Assembly: GCF_000182925.2 (NCBI RefSeq)
Contig: NC_026502.1
Span: forward strand, 1,116,001-1,180,000
DNA length: 64,000 bases
Reading direction: 5' to 3'
Origin: Neurospora crassa OR74A
Lineage: Eukaryota > Ascomycota > Sordariomycetes > Sordariales > Sordariaceae
Under the pieces are notes generated by a model. The model was not told the DNA's origin, searched no databases, and saw nothing but the letters and a program-made list of their open reading frames with translations. How positions within the stretch are numbered: the stretch's first letter is position 1; every line of letters begins with the position of its first letter. Position numbers and translations under genes: made by a program. This document shows positions 48,095-62,330 of this stretch, in pieces.

Positions 48095-48839
48095 TTATCT
48101 ATATACCCCCTCTTTAATTATTAAATTCCTATTAACCCTTAATAAGGGTACTTTTATAGAGCATCCTAAATTCGGTAGCTACTATATATAGGGGGATATT
48201 AATCTAGAACTATAGAGATTGTTACTTATTTTTTTTATATTTGTTATTGAAAAGTAATGATTAACGGGCTTACAACTTCTAAAATAAACTATAGTACTAT
48301 AATAATACCTTTACTTTCATATCCGTACAATATATTAAAAGACTATATAATAGTAGTAGCGGGCTTAGAAACTTCTAGATATAAGGCGTTTTATACTATT
48401 ATTATAGTCTTTTATAGCTTAAACCTGGCTAGCTCCTTAAGTACGCCCAATTATATATCTATAACTTAGTAATCCCGGATGCTACGTAAATTTAAACTAA
48501 TTATTATTTATAGGCCTTTACGGATTTAAATTTTAAATTTATAAAGGATTTTACTTCTTTTTTATATTATAATAATCCGTATATAGAGTAGTATAATATT
48601 ACTAAGGAGTGTTTAAATATTTGTTAGGTAGATAACGCTTAGGTTGAAATAGATATATAGATACGTTTATAGTTGGTAATTCAGTAAAGTATTAATTGGA
48701 AGTGTAAACACCTTCCTATAGTTAGTAAAGTAGTTATAATCTTCCCTAATATATTTAATGAGTGGGATGGGGTACGGGAGGATAGTACAATTAATTCCGT
48801 ATAGTCTATTATATTTGATAAATATAGTTCTAATTGGTT
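48095..48839. other. Right flank of the LINE nest, unclassified
   Basis: After the target duplication the sequence is AT-rich with moderate RIP. One plus-strand frame at 48257-48469 (70 codons, MINGLTTSKINYSTI) has no recognised domain. It may belong to the upstream part of the Helitron or be chance. Nothing else is seen. Confidence 0.35.
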
Positions 48840-49476
48840 TTAGTATATTTTAGTAACCTGCGGTATATACTTTCTTTTAATATACTTGTTAATACTTCTT
48901 TATAGGGACTACGGTTTCTACCTTATATTAAGCAGGACGGTTTATAGTTTATATAAAGACTTTCGAATAAAGTGGAATAAGTAGTGTTAGTACTATTTAT
49001 TCCTACGCGTAGGCTAGAAGGATATCCCCTTTTTATTTAAATATTTATTTTAGTTGTGGTTGGTAGACGTATATATTATAAATAATTAAAATAAATTAGA
49101 TTAGTTCCGGTACTATTAAATTGAGACTTATATAGAATTGTAGTAGTATTTAATAAATTAGATTTATATTGTAGATATTTAAGAGGCTGATGGTTATACT
49201 ACTTTATATATTGGCTAGAGAGTTATTCATCCTATAAATTATATTAGTAGTACCTGTTATTAAGTTAGATATTATTAGAATTCTATAGTTATTATCTGTA
49301 AATTTAGTAAATTAATATTTTTTATGACTATAATTGCGAATTTATATTGGCCGGAGGTGTAAATTAAATTGAACGGTCTTAATTATATAGAGCGCCCGGA
49401 TATTGTAGGCCGAATATTTAATTTGAAGGCGAATATATTAATAAGGGAGATAAAGAATGGTCTTTTCGGTACGTAT
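48840..49476 (+). pseudogene. Helitron replicase N-terminal fragment
   Basis: Reading through stops, the plus strand ends with the Helitron-like N-terminal domain: RYYQNSIVIICKF near 49266, FFMTIIANLYWPEV near 49320 (family FITxTxNPxWPEI), and ERPDIVGRIFNLK at about 49393-49431 followed by KNGLFG near 49455. Upstream pieces (GYYGF-like near 48910 and FLRV..DIPFLFKY near 49010) fit the preceding part of that family. The domain precedes the Rep nickase and helicase, which are absent because gypsy G begins at 49477. The open frame 49369-49743 joins this fragment to the LTR and is chimeric. Confidence 0.75.
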
Positions 49477-50087
49477 TGTCACAGGGCTAGACCACATGCC
49501 CTGTGCCTTGCTATAGATTACGTGCTATTAGGCCGTACCACGGCACTAGGACCAGCCCGGGCAATAGGGCTCTGCGCGACCCACCCAATTGGGTCACACA
49601 ACCCTTATAAGCCCAGGCTAACGCACACTCTCCTCTTACTTCCTTTGTACAACAACGAATATCGTAGCTTACTCCTAACGGTACCCTTGCCCCGTAATAG
49701 TTTATTATACCTTCAAACCGCGCTATTCGTATACAATAAATAATTATTATTGTAATTAGAGGGCTAGTAAGTAATTAATTAAACCCAATGTCCAGCCCCT
49801 ATAGGACTAAAGAAAATTATAAACAATTTTAATAACTATTATAACTAATATATAAACTTAATATTAATTATAATCATTAGCGAAGGCTATTTTGATTACC
49901 CTAAAAATAATAATAATACTAAATCGGTTATCTATAATTATACTACAATAGAAACTGAATTTCTAATCGCTAATACTTACTATACTAACCCTAACCTCCT
50001 AAGCAAAATCCCTATTATCAATTAAACAACGGTATTTAACTACATTATAGCGGAAAACCAACCCATTCTTACTAAGTAAAACTTATA
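49477..50087 (+). mobile_element. gypsy G: 5' LTR and leader
   Basis: TGTCACAGGG starts an LTR that is nearly free of RIP to about 49740 and shows a hairpin CACAGGGC...GCCCTGTG at 49480-49505. The LTR end is not clear; it should lie between 49745 and 49790. The following RIP-mutated leader runs to 50087, where LINE L8 is inserted. It resumes at 57016. Confidence 0.65.
50073..50087. repeat. Target-site duplication of LINE L8, left
   Basis: TAAGTAAAACTTATA here and TAAGTAAAGCTTATA at 57016-57030 differ by one A/G transition. Confidence 0.85.
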
Positions 50088-53000
50088 ATAATAGTCTTAT
50101 TCCCTATACTATAACTATAGCGCCTTGTTGGTATGGGGTCCTTCTCCAGTTCTCTGGAGGGGAAAACCGTACGGTATTAAGCAGCGCCGGATAAAAACCC
50201 CCAGCTCTATTTCGGTCGTAGTTCTCTACGCTACTCCTACTTTATTTACAACTATAATAATTCTTACCTACCGCTACAACAAACTAATCTTATCTCTCCT
50301 ACTACTATATTATCCCAATACTAAAATAATAAGGATAATAGGAATAGGATTAGACTAAACGTACCGCTTCCTTTACTACCTTTCTATCTTATTCCCTACC
50401 GCTCCTTCCTCTACTTTCTTCCTATTTCCCCGTCCTATTTCCTTATTCATTACTCTACTTCTCTACTTCCTTACCCTATTTATAAATACCTCTTCCCTAT
50501 TATTTATTTTACTACCCTACAAATCTACTTTTATTTACAATAATATAAGGACCCCCTTCCTTTATTTATATAATCCCCTACACAATACCCCTTCCTAATC
50601 CTTCTTCTCCTTCTTCCTTATTATACCTTCTAATAAAATAATTTCTTCCGACCGTTATCGCCCTAACCTAATCGATTTAACTTCCAACATAGAGGGTCCC
50701 TCCTTTAATATATCTCCGGGCCCTATATCCCTTATAATTATACTTCTAGAATCTATATTCCTTATTTATACCTTTTACAACTTCCTTAGTAATTATCCTC
50801 CCCTAAATTAATATAATTTCTTCCTTCGTCCTCCTTAGCCCTTATATTAATTAAATTAGTATTATTCATAAAATTCCTTACCTTTACTATACTCTAAATC
50901 TCACTTCCATCCTACGTAGTAATAAATTTAATTCCCTTAATAATTTCTATAAAATTATTACTAAAAAGGTTTACTTTATTTTAATAACTAATAAATTTCT
51001 TATTCTTTATATTTCTTTTTCTTTATTATTATTTAACTTCTATCCTAACTAATAATACCTAGAACGCTACTTACTCCTATACTTATAAAATATATATATT
51101 AAATATTTTTATAGGTTTATATAACGCTTGTAATACTATTTAAATAATAATTATTACTATAGTATTAAGTAGTTAGAATAGGTTCGAACGCAACCTAAAT
51201 ACCTTCGTTTATACTATTAATAATTTCACCCGTTATATATATATTTATTTAGAGTAGGATAAATTGCTTACTAACTACGAACGTCTTCCCTATACTATTA
51301 ATTATAATATCGCCGACTTCTAATAAAAAAGCTACTATAAATTAATTATAAGAAATACTCATTATAATCGTATCCCTTCTCTTCCCAACAATAATACTAT
51401 AAACCCGGTTTAGATTATATCTAATTCTAATAATAATATTATTACTCTTACGTATATCGTATCCGGTAATAATAATTTTATTATTCTTATTTATATAATT
51501 TCTAATTTTAATAGTAGTAATTCCGTTCCTAATAGCCCTATAACCGTCGATACTCCCGGCCGCCCCTTTATAAATAATAATTAGGTTTAATAGCGCTATA
51601 AAGTTACTATAAACTAAATTCGTATAATAGAACTATTCAAATAATTTCTTAAGCGTAATTAAACGCTTATTAAATAATATTTTTTAATTCTTATTATAAT
51701 TACAATTTAAATAACTCCCGTAATTAGTACAATCATCTCCTCCCTATTCCTATCCTTTTATTTTAATATTATTAATATTCTATATTCTTTTTAGGAATAC
51801 TTCGCAATCTCTTTATACTACTCCTCCTCTAATTCGATTACTAAATAGTACTTTCTTAACTTCCTTAACTTTAATGCTTATAATAGAATTCTTTCGGTTT
51901 TAATTCTATTGTCCAAAAATTCTTAGAATTCCTCCTTTATTAATAATTAAACTTCTAAATTATTTTAGAAGTTAGTATCCGTATTAAAGTAATTTAAAAT
52001 AATATAAGCGAAGGTCTCTTTTTCGAGTTTGTAAATGTAAATAAGGGTTAGGATGTCCGGTACTTTCTTCTTATAAAGGAAGGCCCGGAGGCTAATAATT
52101 TCTATTCTAACTTAAATAAAGAGGGAACTCTTTACTTTAATTAATAAATATAATTCTTCTTTATTTTCTCCTAATTTTTAATATCTTCCTTTCTTCTTCT
52201 TTATACTAACTATATATTATTAAATAGCTTCTCTACTAAATTTAGGAGTAAAGTTAGTAATAGTAAATTTGTACCGTCGCCCTAATTTTATTATTACTGC
52301 TGCTAAATAGTAATTATAGTATAATATTTATTCCTAATTTATTATATTTTTTAACTACTCCTCCTAATTGGCGGTTATTAGTTCTAAAATTTATAATAGT
52401 AATAGCAGAGTCCCTAAATCCAAGGGAAGACCGACTATTATTACTAATAGTTTCTCTATCGGCGCCTATTTCTCGGCCTATAGTACTTTAACTATACTAT
52501 TTTCTAATTTATTAATAGGTAACTAACTTCTTAATTATTGTATTTAAATATAATTAAATATTTAAATTATTATCCCCCGTATAAACTAGGCTTAATCCGT
52601 CTAGGCAAACCTTTCTTCGAAGGCCCGGACCCTTTTATTAAAGTAAAAATCGAATAGCGGATAGAATATTTCCGTTTCTAAATTTCTTACTAATATAGCT
52701 TTCTATACCCCAATAATAATTTTCAAATATTTAATCTAATATTTTACTAACCTAATTACAATTCCTTATAGTTTCCTATAAACTTTAGTTAACTAGTAAA
52801 ATACTAAGGCTCTATATATAATAGTACTATAAATATATTTAATATATATTTCCCTTATTTAAATAAAGGAGCAACCCTATATCTTCACTACTTATTTTAT
52901 AAATATATTCGTCTAGGTTATTATCTTTTATTTTATTACTTCCGTGTAAACCCTATAATTAAATTTATAATCCAACTATATTCCTAAGAATTATATTAAT

Positions 53001-56000
53001 TCTATTAATTAAAGTATAATATCCCCAAATTAGAGAGTTTCCGTCCTCGGTACCCTCGTCCGTATAAAATACATTAGCTCCGTTTTAATTACTTTAAATT
53101 CTATACCTTTCGCCCCTACCTATTCCGAATACACCTCCCACACTATTTATAATATCCGGCAATTCTCTTTTATAGTATAGGCTACTACTATAATATTAGT
53201 ATTATCTATAAAGCCAATTATAATTATATTCGGAATTATTACCAACTTCCAATATAATAGGGTAATAAAGAGAATAAATAGAATAAAGGAGAGGGGGGAG
53301 TTTTATAATATACTAGTAGTAATTATATAAGGGTAGGATATTTCGTTATTAAAGAAGAGGGAACCTCTCTTATTAGCGACGAAGTTCGCTACCTACTTAA
53401 TAATCTATATTAGGAGCTATATTTCTTATAGGGTATATAAAAGCTACCTATAGTTAACTCTATTGAACGCTCCTTTTAAATCTAAGAGTATAAAGGACGT
53501 TACAACCCCGAATTTCTAAATTATATATACTATATTAATAACCACCCGGATTATAAACTCTATTAAACAGCCTACTTAGTTACTTATTTAACCTTCTAAT
53601 AAGAAATTAAACTCTTTAACTACCTACGTAAATCTCTTAACTATAAATACCTCAAAGATTTTTCCTATATTATTAAATAGTAATATTAACTTCTATATAC
53701 CTACTAATTTTTATTAGGCAGCGCTCTTTCCGGGCTTTTTAAGGATAATTACCTTTATATCCTTAAATTATTGTAGGAAGTAGCCGAATTGGAGGCTAAC
53801 GGATATTAAATATACTATAACCTATCGGAACGGTTACTTATATAACTTTAAAAATCTATTTAAATACTAATTAACCCCGGGGGCTTTATTAAGTACTATT
53901 TAGGAAAGTACGTCCTAAATATCCTTTTTATTAATTAATTCGCTAATAACTATCGGGTTAACGCCCTTTAATAGTTTAGTCTAATTTGATAAATAATTTA
54001 TTAAGACCTCTACCTTTAGGAAAAAGTAATTAGTAAAAATTTTAACCTTACTACTATAATTTTTAATTTCTATTACCCCTTTGTAGGTTTAAAGAGTTAA
54101 TAGTTTAGGCGGATCTATTAATTAGTAGCTTCGGGTCCGGGCCTATTATTCTAATAGTTAAAGTCGATTTAGGTTTTTCGAAACCTCGGTAACGCTATTA
54201 TACCACGTAGCCTACTAAGCCTTCGTAATAATCCTCTTCTTTTTTATTATAGCTTTAATAAACTTCCTTTAATTTGATACTATTTAATATTTAAATTATT
54301 CTTAATATATCCTCCGTACTTCTTTTATAGCCGTTTTATATCTTAATATCTATTAATTCGCTCTTTTCCCTCGACCTTTTTTCTAATATAGGACAAATTC
54401 TTCTATAATACTTATAAATTCTCCGTCGAACCTACGAAAAGCGAATTTAAAGTCCTCTATTATATTAATCCTTTCTAAAATTAATATCCATTTCTCTAAC
54501 GCCTCCTTTACCTTCTCCATATCTATAAAACTCTAACTATATCCTCCTTTTTTTTTAACTTTTTTATTTTTTCTTCTTACTTAAACCTAAATTTCTTAAG
54601 GGTAATAGTCCGAACCGGTTTATTCGTACTACTATACTCCTTAATATTTAATTTCGACCCCGGGTAATAATTATATATAATTAATTATTCTATCCCTCTC
54701 CCCTTATATTGTATTCTTAAATTTAATCGGCTTACTATAGAGGGTAAATAAATTAAATTTCCAATATTATACCTATATAAGGAAGTAAATAACCCCCAGA
54801 TTAATCCTATTCTCTAAATTCTAATTAGGATAATAGAAGTTAAAATCCTTAATAATAACTAAATTTCCTACCGGAAGTCCGGCCTTAATAAATTCAAAGA
54901 ATAATAACCCCTACTAATATTCTAGCGTTCCTTATATAAAGATAGGAGAGTAAATAGAATAAACGGTTGTTAAATCCCTTAAATTTTTAAATATAATTAT
55001 AGTCTAATCTTTTCTAATTTAGAAGTCTAAATTCTTTAAATTCTATTTTTTATTTATATATATTACCGCCCTTCCCTTTTCCGAATCATTAACCCCGAAA
55101 TACCTTCCGCCTCTAGGATAATAAATATCCCTATTTAAATTTCCATTTGGCTTCTAAATTGCTATAATATTATAAATTTCTTTTTATTCGAATAAAAATT
55201 TTCCCCTCTTATATAACTTCCCTATATTCTAATAGAGTATTTTTAGTTAGACTATTAATTACCCTAGAATAAGGTTCCTTCTAATCCTTCGGCGGAGGAT
55301 AAGGGTATTACTTCCTTAAGGGGGGCTATAATCGTATAGGTACTATTACCGCTATGTAACTAATTACCCCCTACGTTCTATAAATATATATAGTATCTAT
55401 TTATTGGACTTTATAGGGTTATAAGCTTTAGCTAGGTACATTAGCCGATTAATTTCTTTAACCGTCCCCTTTTTATACCTCCTCTAATATATTTCTCTAA
55501 GGTAATAATAGTACGGAAGCTAGGGGGGGCGTTTAGTAAAATACCCTTATTTATAATCTCTATCGTTAGCTCTAATACTTTTCTAATTAAGTTTTTATAA
55601 GGGGTAAATACTTACAACCTCTTAATATATATAATAAATGCTTTTATAATTGCTTTCTAGAAAATAGAATATTCCTTATAATTATACGTACAATACCCCT
55701 TCTTCCTATATAGTTTATAATAAACGAGTAATTTATTGTTGTTAAATAGATAATTCACTTCGCTAAAATAGTCTCCTTTGTATTTAATTTTACTATAATA
55801 AGGGTAAATATTATTTTAATAATAGAATTTTACTGTATATCCAATTCCCTAATATTTAAAGTATTACTAAACGTTATTCGAAGTTTAGAACGGTTCGTAT
55901 AGGTATATACTACCGTCCTAGAGAAAGAGGTTATTTTAAAGGAAGTATACTGCTAATATAGTAGCAACTTCTATAAGGAGTAATCCTTTATTCTTTCCGT

Positions 56001-57015
56001 CCCTTCTCTTCTATAGCTAAATTCTAATAATAAATACCTCCAAATTCCTCTCCTTTATTATATTCGAAATAACTTTTATTATAATATAATTATTAACGTT
56101 ATCCTAAGGTACGCCCTGAACTAATATACTTATAATATTTATAGTAATAAAAGTATTGGGGTTAAAAATTTCTTTAACCTATATTTAATTTTATTAATAC
56201 TAAATATATATAAATTTATTGAATATAATTATGTAATCTCCGGTTATTAGTATCCTAGTAACTGTGTAAATTATTAAGCCGGGTTTCTTCTTACTTAAGT
56301 AAATAGCTAGGGTCGTTTTCGTATCTTCGTTCGAACGGTTTACGAATTCGGTAGTAATTATCGCTCCCTTAATAATAAACTACTATTCGAAGTTAGAGGG
56401 GACAAATTTCTTAATAATAGTAAGTAGTTATTGGAGGGTAGTACCGATTTTATTTGGATTAATTTTCGCTATAATATTAGCCTAACGCTTTAATACTTTT
56501 TAAGCGCCTTTCTTAATTTCCTTTAAAATATCCTTCTTTAGGTTATTAAAATCCTTCCTAATAATAAATTAGACGGTTCTAACCTTATTAGCTTCGGGTT
56601 GCGTAAACCTACTTTTTCCAATATATACCTTTACGAATTCGAAAAGCAATTCTCGAACCTAACGACGGTCCTTAGTTGAAATAGTATTATAGTCTATAGA
56701 TTTATTCGCTTTAGTAATAAATTTCTTTAATATTTCATTATCTTCTTCCGTTTTATCCGAAGTCTTTGTAGTAAGTACGGCTTCGGGATTGTTATATACT
56801 AAAATTTCTGTAAGTAGGTTGTAGACGCTGTTTTCGAGTCTATAAGTACCGTTGTCGATAGCTATTAGTAACGACAATATAATACTATTGCTATATTCGT
56901 TGTAGGATATTGTAAGGGATGTAAACGACCCTCCTAAATCGATTGCTGTTATTAATTTTCGTGTTGGAGCACTCCTCGACCAGAAATCGGCGTTTCCGGT
57001 TTCAAAGCTTTTTTT
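50088..57015 (-). mobile_element. Full-length LINE L8 inside gypsy G
   Basis: It is 6,928 bp long, with the 3' hairpin terminus and TAT tail at the left and the 5' end at the right. The order on the minus strand is ORF1 (N-terminal frame 56659-56877, knuckles near 55680-55920), endonuclease (degenerate GDFN near 54840, upstream of RT), RT with FIDNTNI near 53205, the C-terminus, and the untranslated region. RIP has destroyed all frames. The plus-strand frame 50125-50358 is antisense. Confidence 0.92.
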
Positions 57016-57879
57016 TAAGTAAAGCTTATAGGTTCCTCCCCTAAACTATTCCCCGGGTTTCAATTTTTATAGCCCGGAATTCTCCTTCCCCGGAGCTAAT
57101 ACTCAACTATCCCCTTCGGATAAACTAATTATTAATAATAAACTAACTATAATTACTATATATCTTAATAATTATAATTACTACCGTCGGGTATTTTAAG
57201 TTTACTTTTATAATAGACTTTAAATTACCGACCCCGTCTATATATACCTAATTATCTTCAAATAGTATACTATCAATTTAGTACTACTACCAATTTTCAA
57301 TACTATTATTGATACTATTATAGAAGCCTTCAATTAAATTAAAAGTAACTACTATTAGGACATACTCCGAAAGGAAGTAGACAAGCGAATCTATATTTAA
57401 GCTAATAGAAACCTCTAAAACAAAGTTATTTATTAAAAAAACGAGGCTAAACGCTAGTTTAACAAATTTAAAACTAAGGAAGCCGCTTATACTAACTATA
57501 ATATTAAAATAATAAAACTTCTTAATAAAAATACTATCCTTAAAGCCTAAGTATATTTATTATAGAATAAGGTTATTTATTTTAAGACGATTAATAATGG
57601 TTTCAATACTATATTAAAAGATTTAAATTCTATAAATTCTAGCGGTAGCCTAAGTATAGGTAGCGCTAGTGGCGGAGGTTTAAATAATAGAAATTTTAAC
57701 AGAGGAGGATTAAATAATAATTTAAATAATTCTAATAACTATAACTACCTCGAGCCTTCAAACGGTATAAAACGCCGTATAGTTACTAACCTAGACGTCT
57801 TCGACGCCTTCAGCTTTATACTTAAGGATTATAATACAATTTATATTACTTAGCGCACCAAAATTCGCCTATACTAGGC

Positions 57880-58330
57880 CTATAATAAATAGTACTTCCC
57901 TACTAAATATAATAAACTTATATACATTTTTATTTATTTAAGTAAAACCCTTATATTTATTATCAAACTAAATATATAAAACATTCTCGCCGACGAGTAC
58001 CCGGATTTGTAGAAATAGAAGATAGCGGAGGACTTTATTAAATACTTCGATAGTTAATATAATACTATAAATATAAAGGTGGAAGCTAACCGTACCCTTT
58101 AAAAACTCTAAATAAAATCCTTATTTTAAAATTTTGTAGACAAATTTATCTTCAATACTAACTATTATAGTATAGGTAACACTATACGTATATTCTTACT
58201 CAAATAGAAAATTATAAATTAATTTAAAATATTAATTACCTATTAATGTAATATTCCTAATAGCAAAGACTTCTAAGAATAACTTATATTATTGTATAAA
58301 TTCGTTAAATATTAAAAAGAGGAAGCTTTT
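57880..58330 (+). pseudogene. gypsy G gag
   Basis: Plus-strand reading through stops gives a retrotransposon gag-like helical region (ILADEYPDL near 57990, NFVDKFIFNTNYYSIG near 58130). This is the capsid-like domain position, upstream of protease. No clear zinc knuckle was found after it. Confidence 0.6.
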
Positions 58331-58969
58331 TAAAAAAAATGTCTAACCTAGTACCCTCCGGTAGTAATAATTCTAATAATTATAAAGGAAAAGGAAGCTT
58401 TAAAAATAAGATAGTGTTCTAGGGTAGTAATTTTATAGATTTAAATAAGCTTAAGGTAGTTAATAGACGTTTGGTCCCCTAAATTTTATGAAAGAAACAA
58501 TAGGAATTGGGTAAATACTAGAGGTACAGTAGAATCGGCTATAAATAGAAGAAATATTAGAATTTTATCGATATTAGAGATGGTAAAGGTAGTATTGAAA
58601 GTACGAGAATTAACCCTATTCCGGAAGCGTTAAAAAGAAGAAGCCGGGCTAGAACAGCTACAGCAATAATAATAATAACCTTAATACCGCCGATACTGCT
58701 AATATAGAGACTATTAACGAGGTAGTTAAAATAGGAAATATCGAACCTCCGTACTAAATTATAAGCGAAGGCTATTACTACGGGAAAGTAAGAAGGAAAG
58801 CGAGGATTTGGAAGCGGAGGGATACTTAGCTAAATTAGATAGGGAATTATATTGGAACTAGGAAGAAGAGGAGATACTGGATTTATTATTTATTAATTTA
58901 ATAATAATTGGACTAGAGAAATCTATCTTCCTTTCAATTTACCTTAATTATAGTAAACGTAAAGTATAG

Positions 58970-61900
58970 TACCTAGCTTTGGTTAATAGTAGCTATACGG
59001 GTAAAGGCTTTATTAATACTAAATTTATTAAAAGAAATTAAATAGTAATAACGAAGCTTACGCGACTAAGGCCGTTGAGGTTGGCCAACGGCAATATTGA
59101 TACCTATATAACGGACTTTGTAGAAATCACTATATAAATAGGACTATACAGCGAAAATATTGAACTACTCGTGTTTACCCTATCCCCGGAGAATCCCATC
59201 ATCCTGGGCCTGCCCTGGCTCCAGCAGGTAGCCAAGCAATAATAATCCCAAACGCATCACTATACCTAGAATAATCAACTAGACTAATTCCGTATAGGAC
59301 TATTAATAATAAACGTATTAAAGCCTTAAACCCTAAAAGGAAGCTACTAGTACTATTATTCGTAAAACCTATAGACGTTAATAACGTTCCTATTAACCCT
59401 AACGATATTATAGTATTCAATACCGCCAATTTTAATTTCGCTATTAGAATTAAAAACTTAAAAGTCGTAGTGACGACTAGGGGTAAAATGGACGAAGTAT
59501 TAAAAAAATTAGAAATAGAAATTATCGATAAACAAAAAAACCTTAATAAATTAGAAGTAATAAGGGCAATATACAACAAAATATATATAGGCAATAGCGC
59601 GAAATATAAAGGCTAGTTTACAAACTACTTTATCCGAATCCTTTAAAACAATGCCAAAGAGGTTATAGTAAGAATTACGGAAGAAGATACTAAAAAGTTC
59701 TATAAGAAGGCGGACAAACTACTAGCGGACGAGTAGTAGATTAAAACTAAAATATTAGAATACTATTACAAATATTAGAATATAGTAAACCCTAAGGAAG
59801 TAAAAGTTATTCCCTAATAGTAATTTTACAACTACAAAATTGAATTAATACTAAGCGTAGAACTTCCCAACGCCTACTTATAACCGTTTTCTCTATTAGA
59901 ATTAAGCGTAACCAAAAATAACTAAATAAAAACCTTGAATAAAACTTTATCCGACTATTCTAATTACTAACAGCATCCCTAATATTATTAACAAAGAAAT
60001 TAGGGGGCGGTATAAGGTTTTACATCGACTACCAAAGTATTAATAACGCTACCCTAAAAACGCAATACCCCCTTCTACTAATTAAAGAGACCCTAGACAT
60101 TATTTACAAAGCGAAGATCTTTATTAAATTCGATATTCTTATGACTTTCAACCGGATCCGAGTATATAAAGGTTACGAATAATTAATATCGTTTATTACG
60201 AAGTTCGGGCTATATAAATTATTAATATACCTATTTAGGCTATAAAGTACCCTAATAACCTTTTAAAACTTTATTAATAATATTCTGTATAATACCCTAA
60301 ATAAATTCACTACAACCTACTTAAACAATATCTTAATTTACTCGGACAATGAGGAGGAATATATTTAATATATTATAAATATTTTCATCCAATTCGAACG
60401 CACCGGCCTATAAATCGATATTAATAAGTACAAATTCTATACTATTAGAATAAAATACCTAGGCTTAATTATTATACTAAGTAGTATTAAAATAAACATA
60501 AATAAAGTTAAAGTAATAACCGTATAGGAGGCGCTAGAATCTAAAAAGGGGCTTTAATCGTTCTTAGGATTTACTAACTTCTATTACCGATTTATTAAGG
60601 ACTTTTCTAGTATAGCTAAACTACTTTACAAATTTACTAAGAAGATTTCGGACTAGTAGTAGAGTATTGAATATGAAATAATATTTAATAACTTTAAAGT
60701 AGTATTTACTATAGTACTAATTTTAAAGATTTATAATTAGACCAAGAAGACTAAAATCGAAACGGACGCTTCAAATTGGGCGTTAAGAAACACCTTCTCT
60801 TAATAGGGTAAAGACGGCGTTTTCTACCTAATAATATACTTCTTAGCGAAGTATATAGCAATTAAATATAATTATAATATTTATAATAAAGAATTACTAA
60901 CTATTATAAAGGCGCTAGAGGAATAGAGTCCAGAATTAGAAGGGGCCCAAGAGTAGGTTAAAATTATTATTAACTATAAGAACCTAAAGACATTTGCAAC
61001 AACCAAGCAGCTTACGCTACAGTATATAAAGTAGTCAGACTTCCTAAATCGCTTTCATTTCCGGATTATATATAAAAAGGGGCCGGAAAATATAAGGCTA
61101 AATATACTAAATAGAAAACTAAAAGATAGACTATAGGACAAAAAGGACGAGAGGTTATTAATTAAGAAGAAGCTACTTATTAACTTAGACCGCTTCAACC
61201 CATCGTTCTTCAATAATAAAAACGAAGTACTAAATACCGCCTACCTCTACCTCGGGGCTATAGAAAATATTTACCGAGGATAATATAACTAAGATTTAAA
61301 CTTTTAGGAATTTAAGTTTTATAAATTAGATATTAAAAAGTTAATAGATAATTTAATAAACGATAGTTACACTAAATCTAACCTTATATAGGAAATAGTC
61401 TCTTACTTAAAGGCTAACGGCTAGCGTAGCTAGACTACTAAAATTAAAAAGTACTTTAAAATCGTATTTATAGAGTACTCTACGAAGTAAAGTTATATTT
61501 ATTAGAGGAAGGATACCGAGGAGCGGGTACTTATCAACCAAAGCAATAAAAATACCTAATTATAACTAATCTACAAAATATATTTAGTAAAACTAGACGG
61601 GTATCTAAAACGCGAGAGAATATATAAAACGTTTAATAAATTCTACTATTAGCTACGAATATATTAATTAATAAAAGAATTCTATAAGGCTTACTTAACT
61701 TACGTAAAGACTAAATTATTAAAATATTCAACGGCAGGCTATATTAAACTATTCCCCGTCCCCCTAAAAATATAGTCACAAATTCTAATCGATTATATAA
61801 CACCTATAATACTATATACAAAGAGGAGGCGGACTTACCGCTACATCACCATCGTAGTTAATCGCTTAACGAAGATAAGGTACTACCTCCCTATAGAGAT

Positions 61901-62330
61901 ATTAGAAATAAATAGATTAATTAAAAAGTTTATTAAAAAAAATTTATAGTATATATAGACTACTAAATAGTATTGTATTTAACCGAAGCTCCTAATTTAT
62001 TTTAGTTTTTTAGAAGATTCTATATAAGCGTCTAGGCGTAGTAGTAAAATTATCGTCAGCCTTCTATTCTTAAACTAATAAGTAAATTGAGCGTATAAAT
62101 ATAGAAATAGAATAATACTTAAAATTCTATATTAATTGGACGTAGGACGATTAGGTAGACTAGCTACCGTTAATTGAATTCGTATATAATAATATAATCT
62201 TAAAAATTATAAGCGTTAGCCCCTTTTATATAAATTATAGTTTCTACTTACGAATAAGCACCGAACCTTCTAAACTATACCCCTTAAATTTTACTAAAGT
62301 CTAAAAGAAAGAATTCTTTAGAACTTTTAA
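58970..62330 (+). pseudogene. gypsy G pol: protease, RT, RNase H, integrase
   Basis: Protease VNSSYTGKGFINTKF (family DSG.TG) near 58980 and IILGLPWLQQ near 59195. RT with FYIDYQ near 60015, IFIKFDIL near 60118 and YLNNILIYSDNEEE near 60320 (family YLDDILIYS). RNase H ETDASNWAL near 60755. Integrase zinc-binding part near 61640-61730 and catalytic start IDYITPI near 61790 with VVNRLTKI near 61855. The frame is broken many times. 59165-59240 within protease is unmutated. The minus-strand frame 59199-59594 is a shadow. Confidence 0.8.

Noticed and set aside
49369-49743. 124-codon plus-strand frame
   Set aside because: The first third is Helitron domain and the rest is gypsy G LTR, so it is a chimera at an insertion point.
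59199-59594. 131-codon minus-strand frame
   Set aside because: It is antisense to gypsy G protease and the following pol segment.
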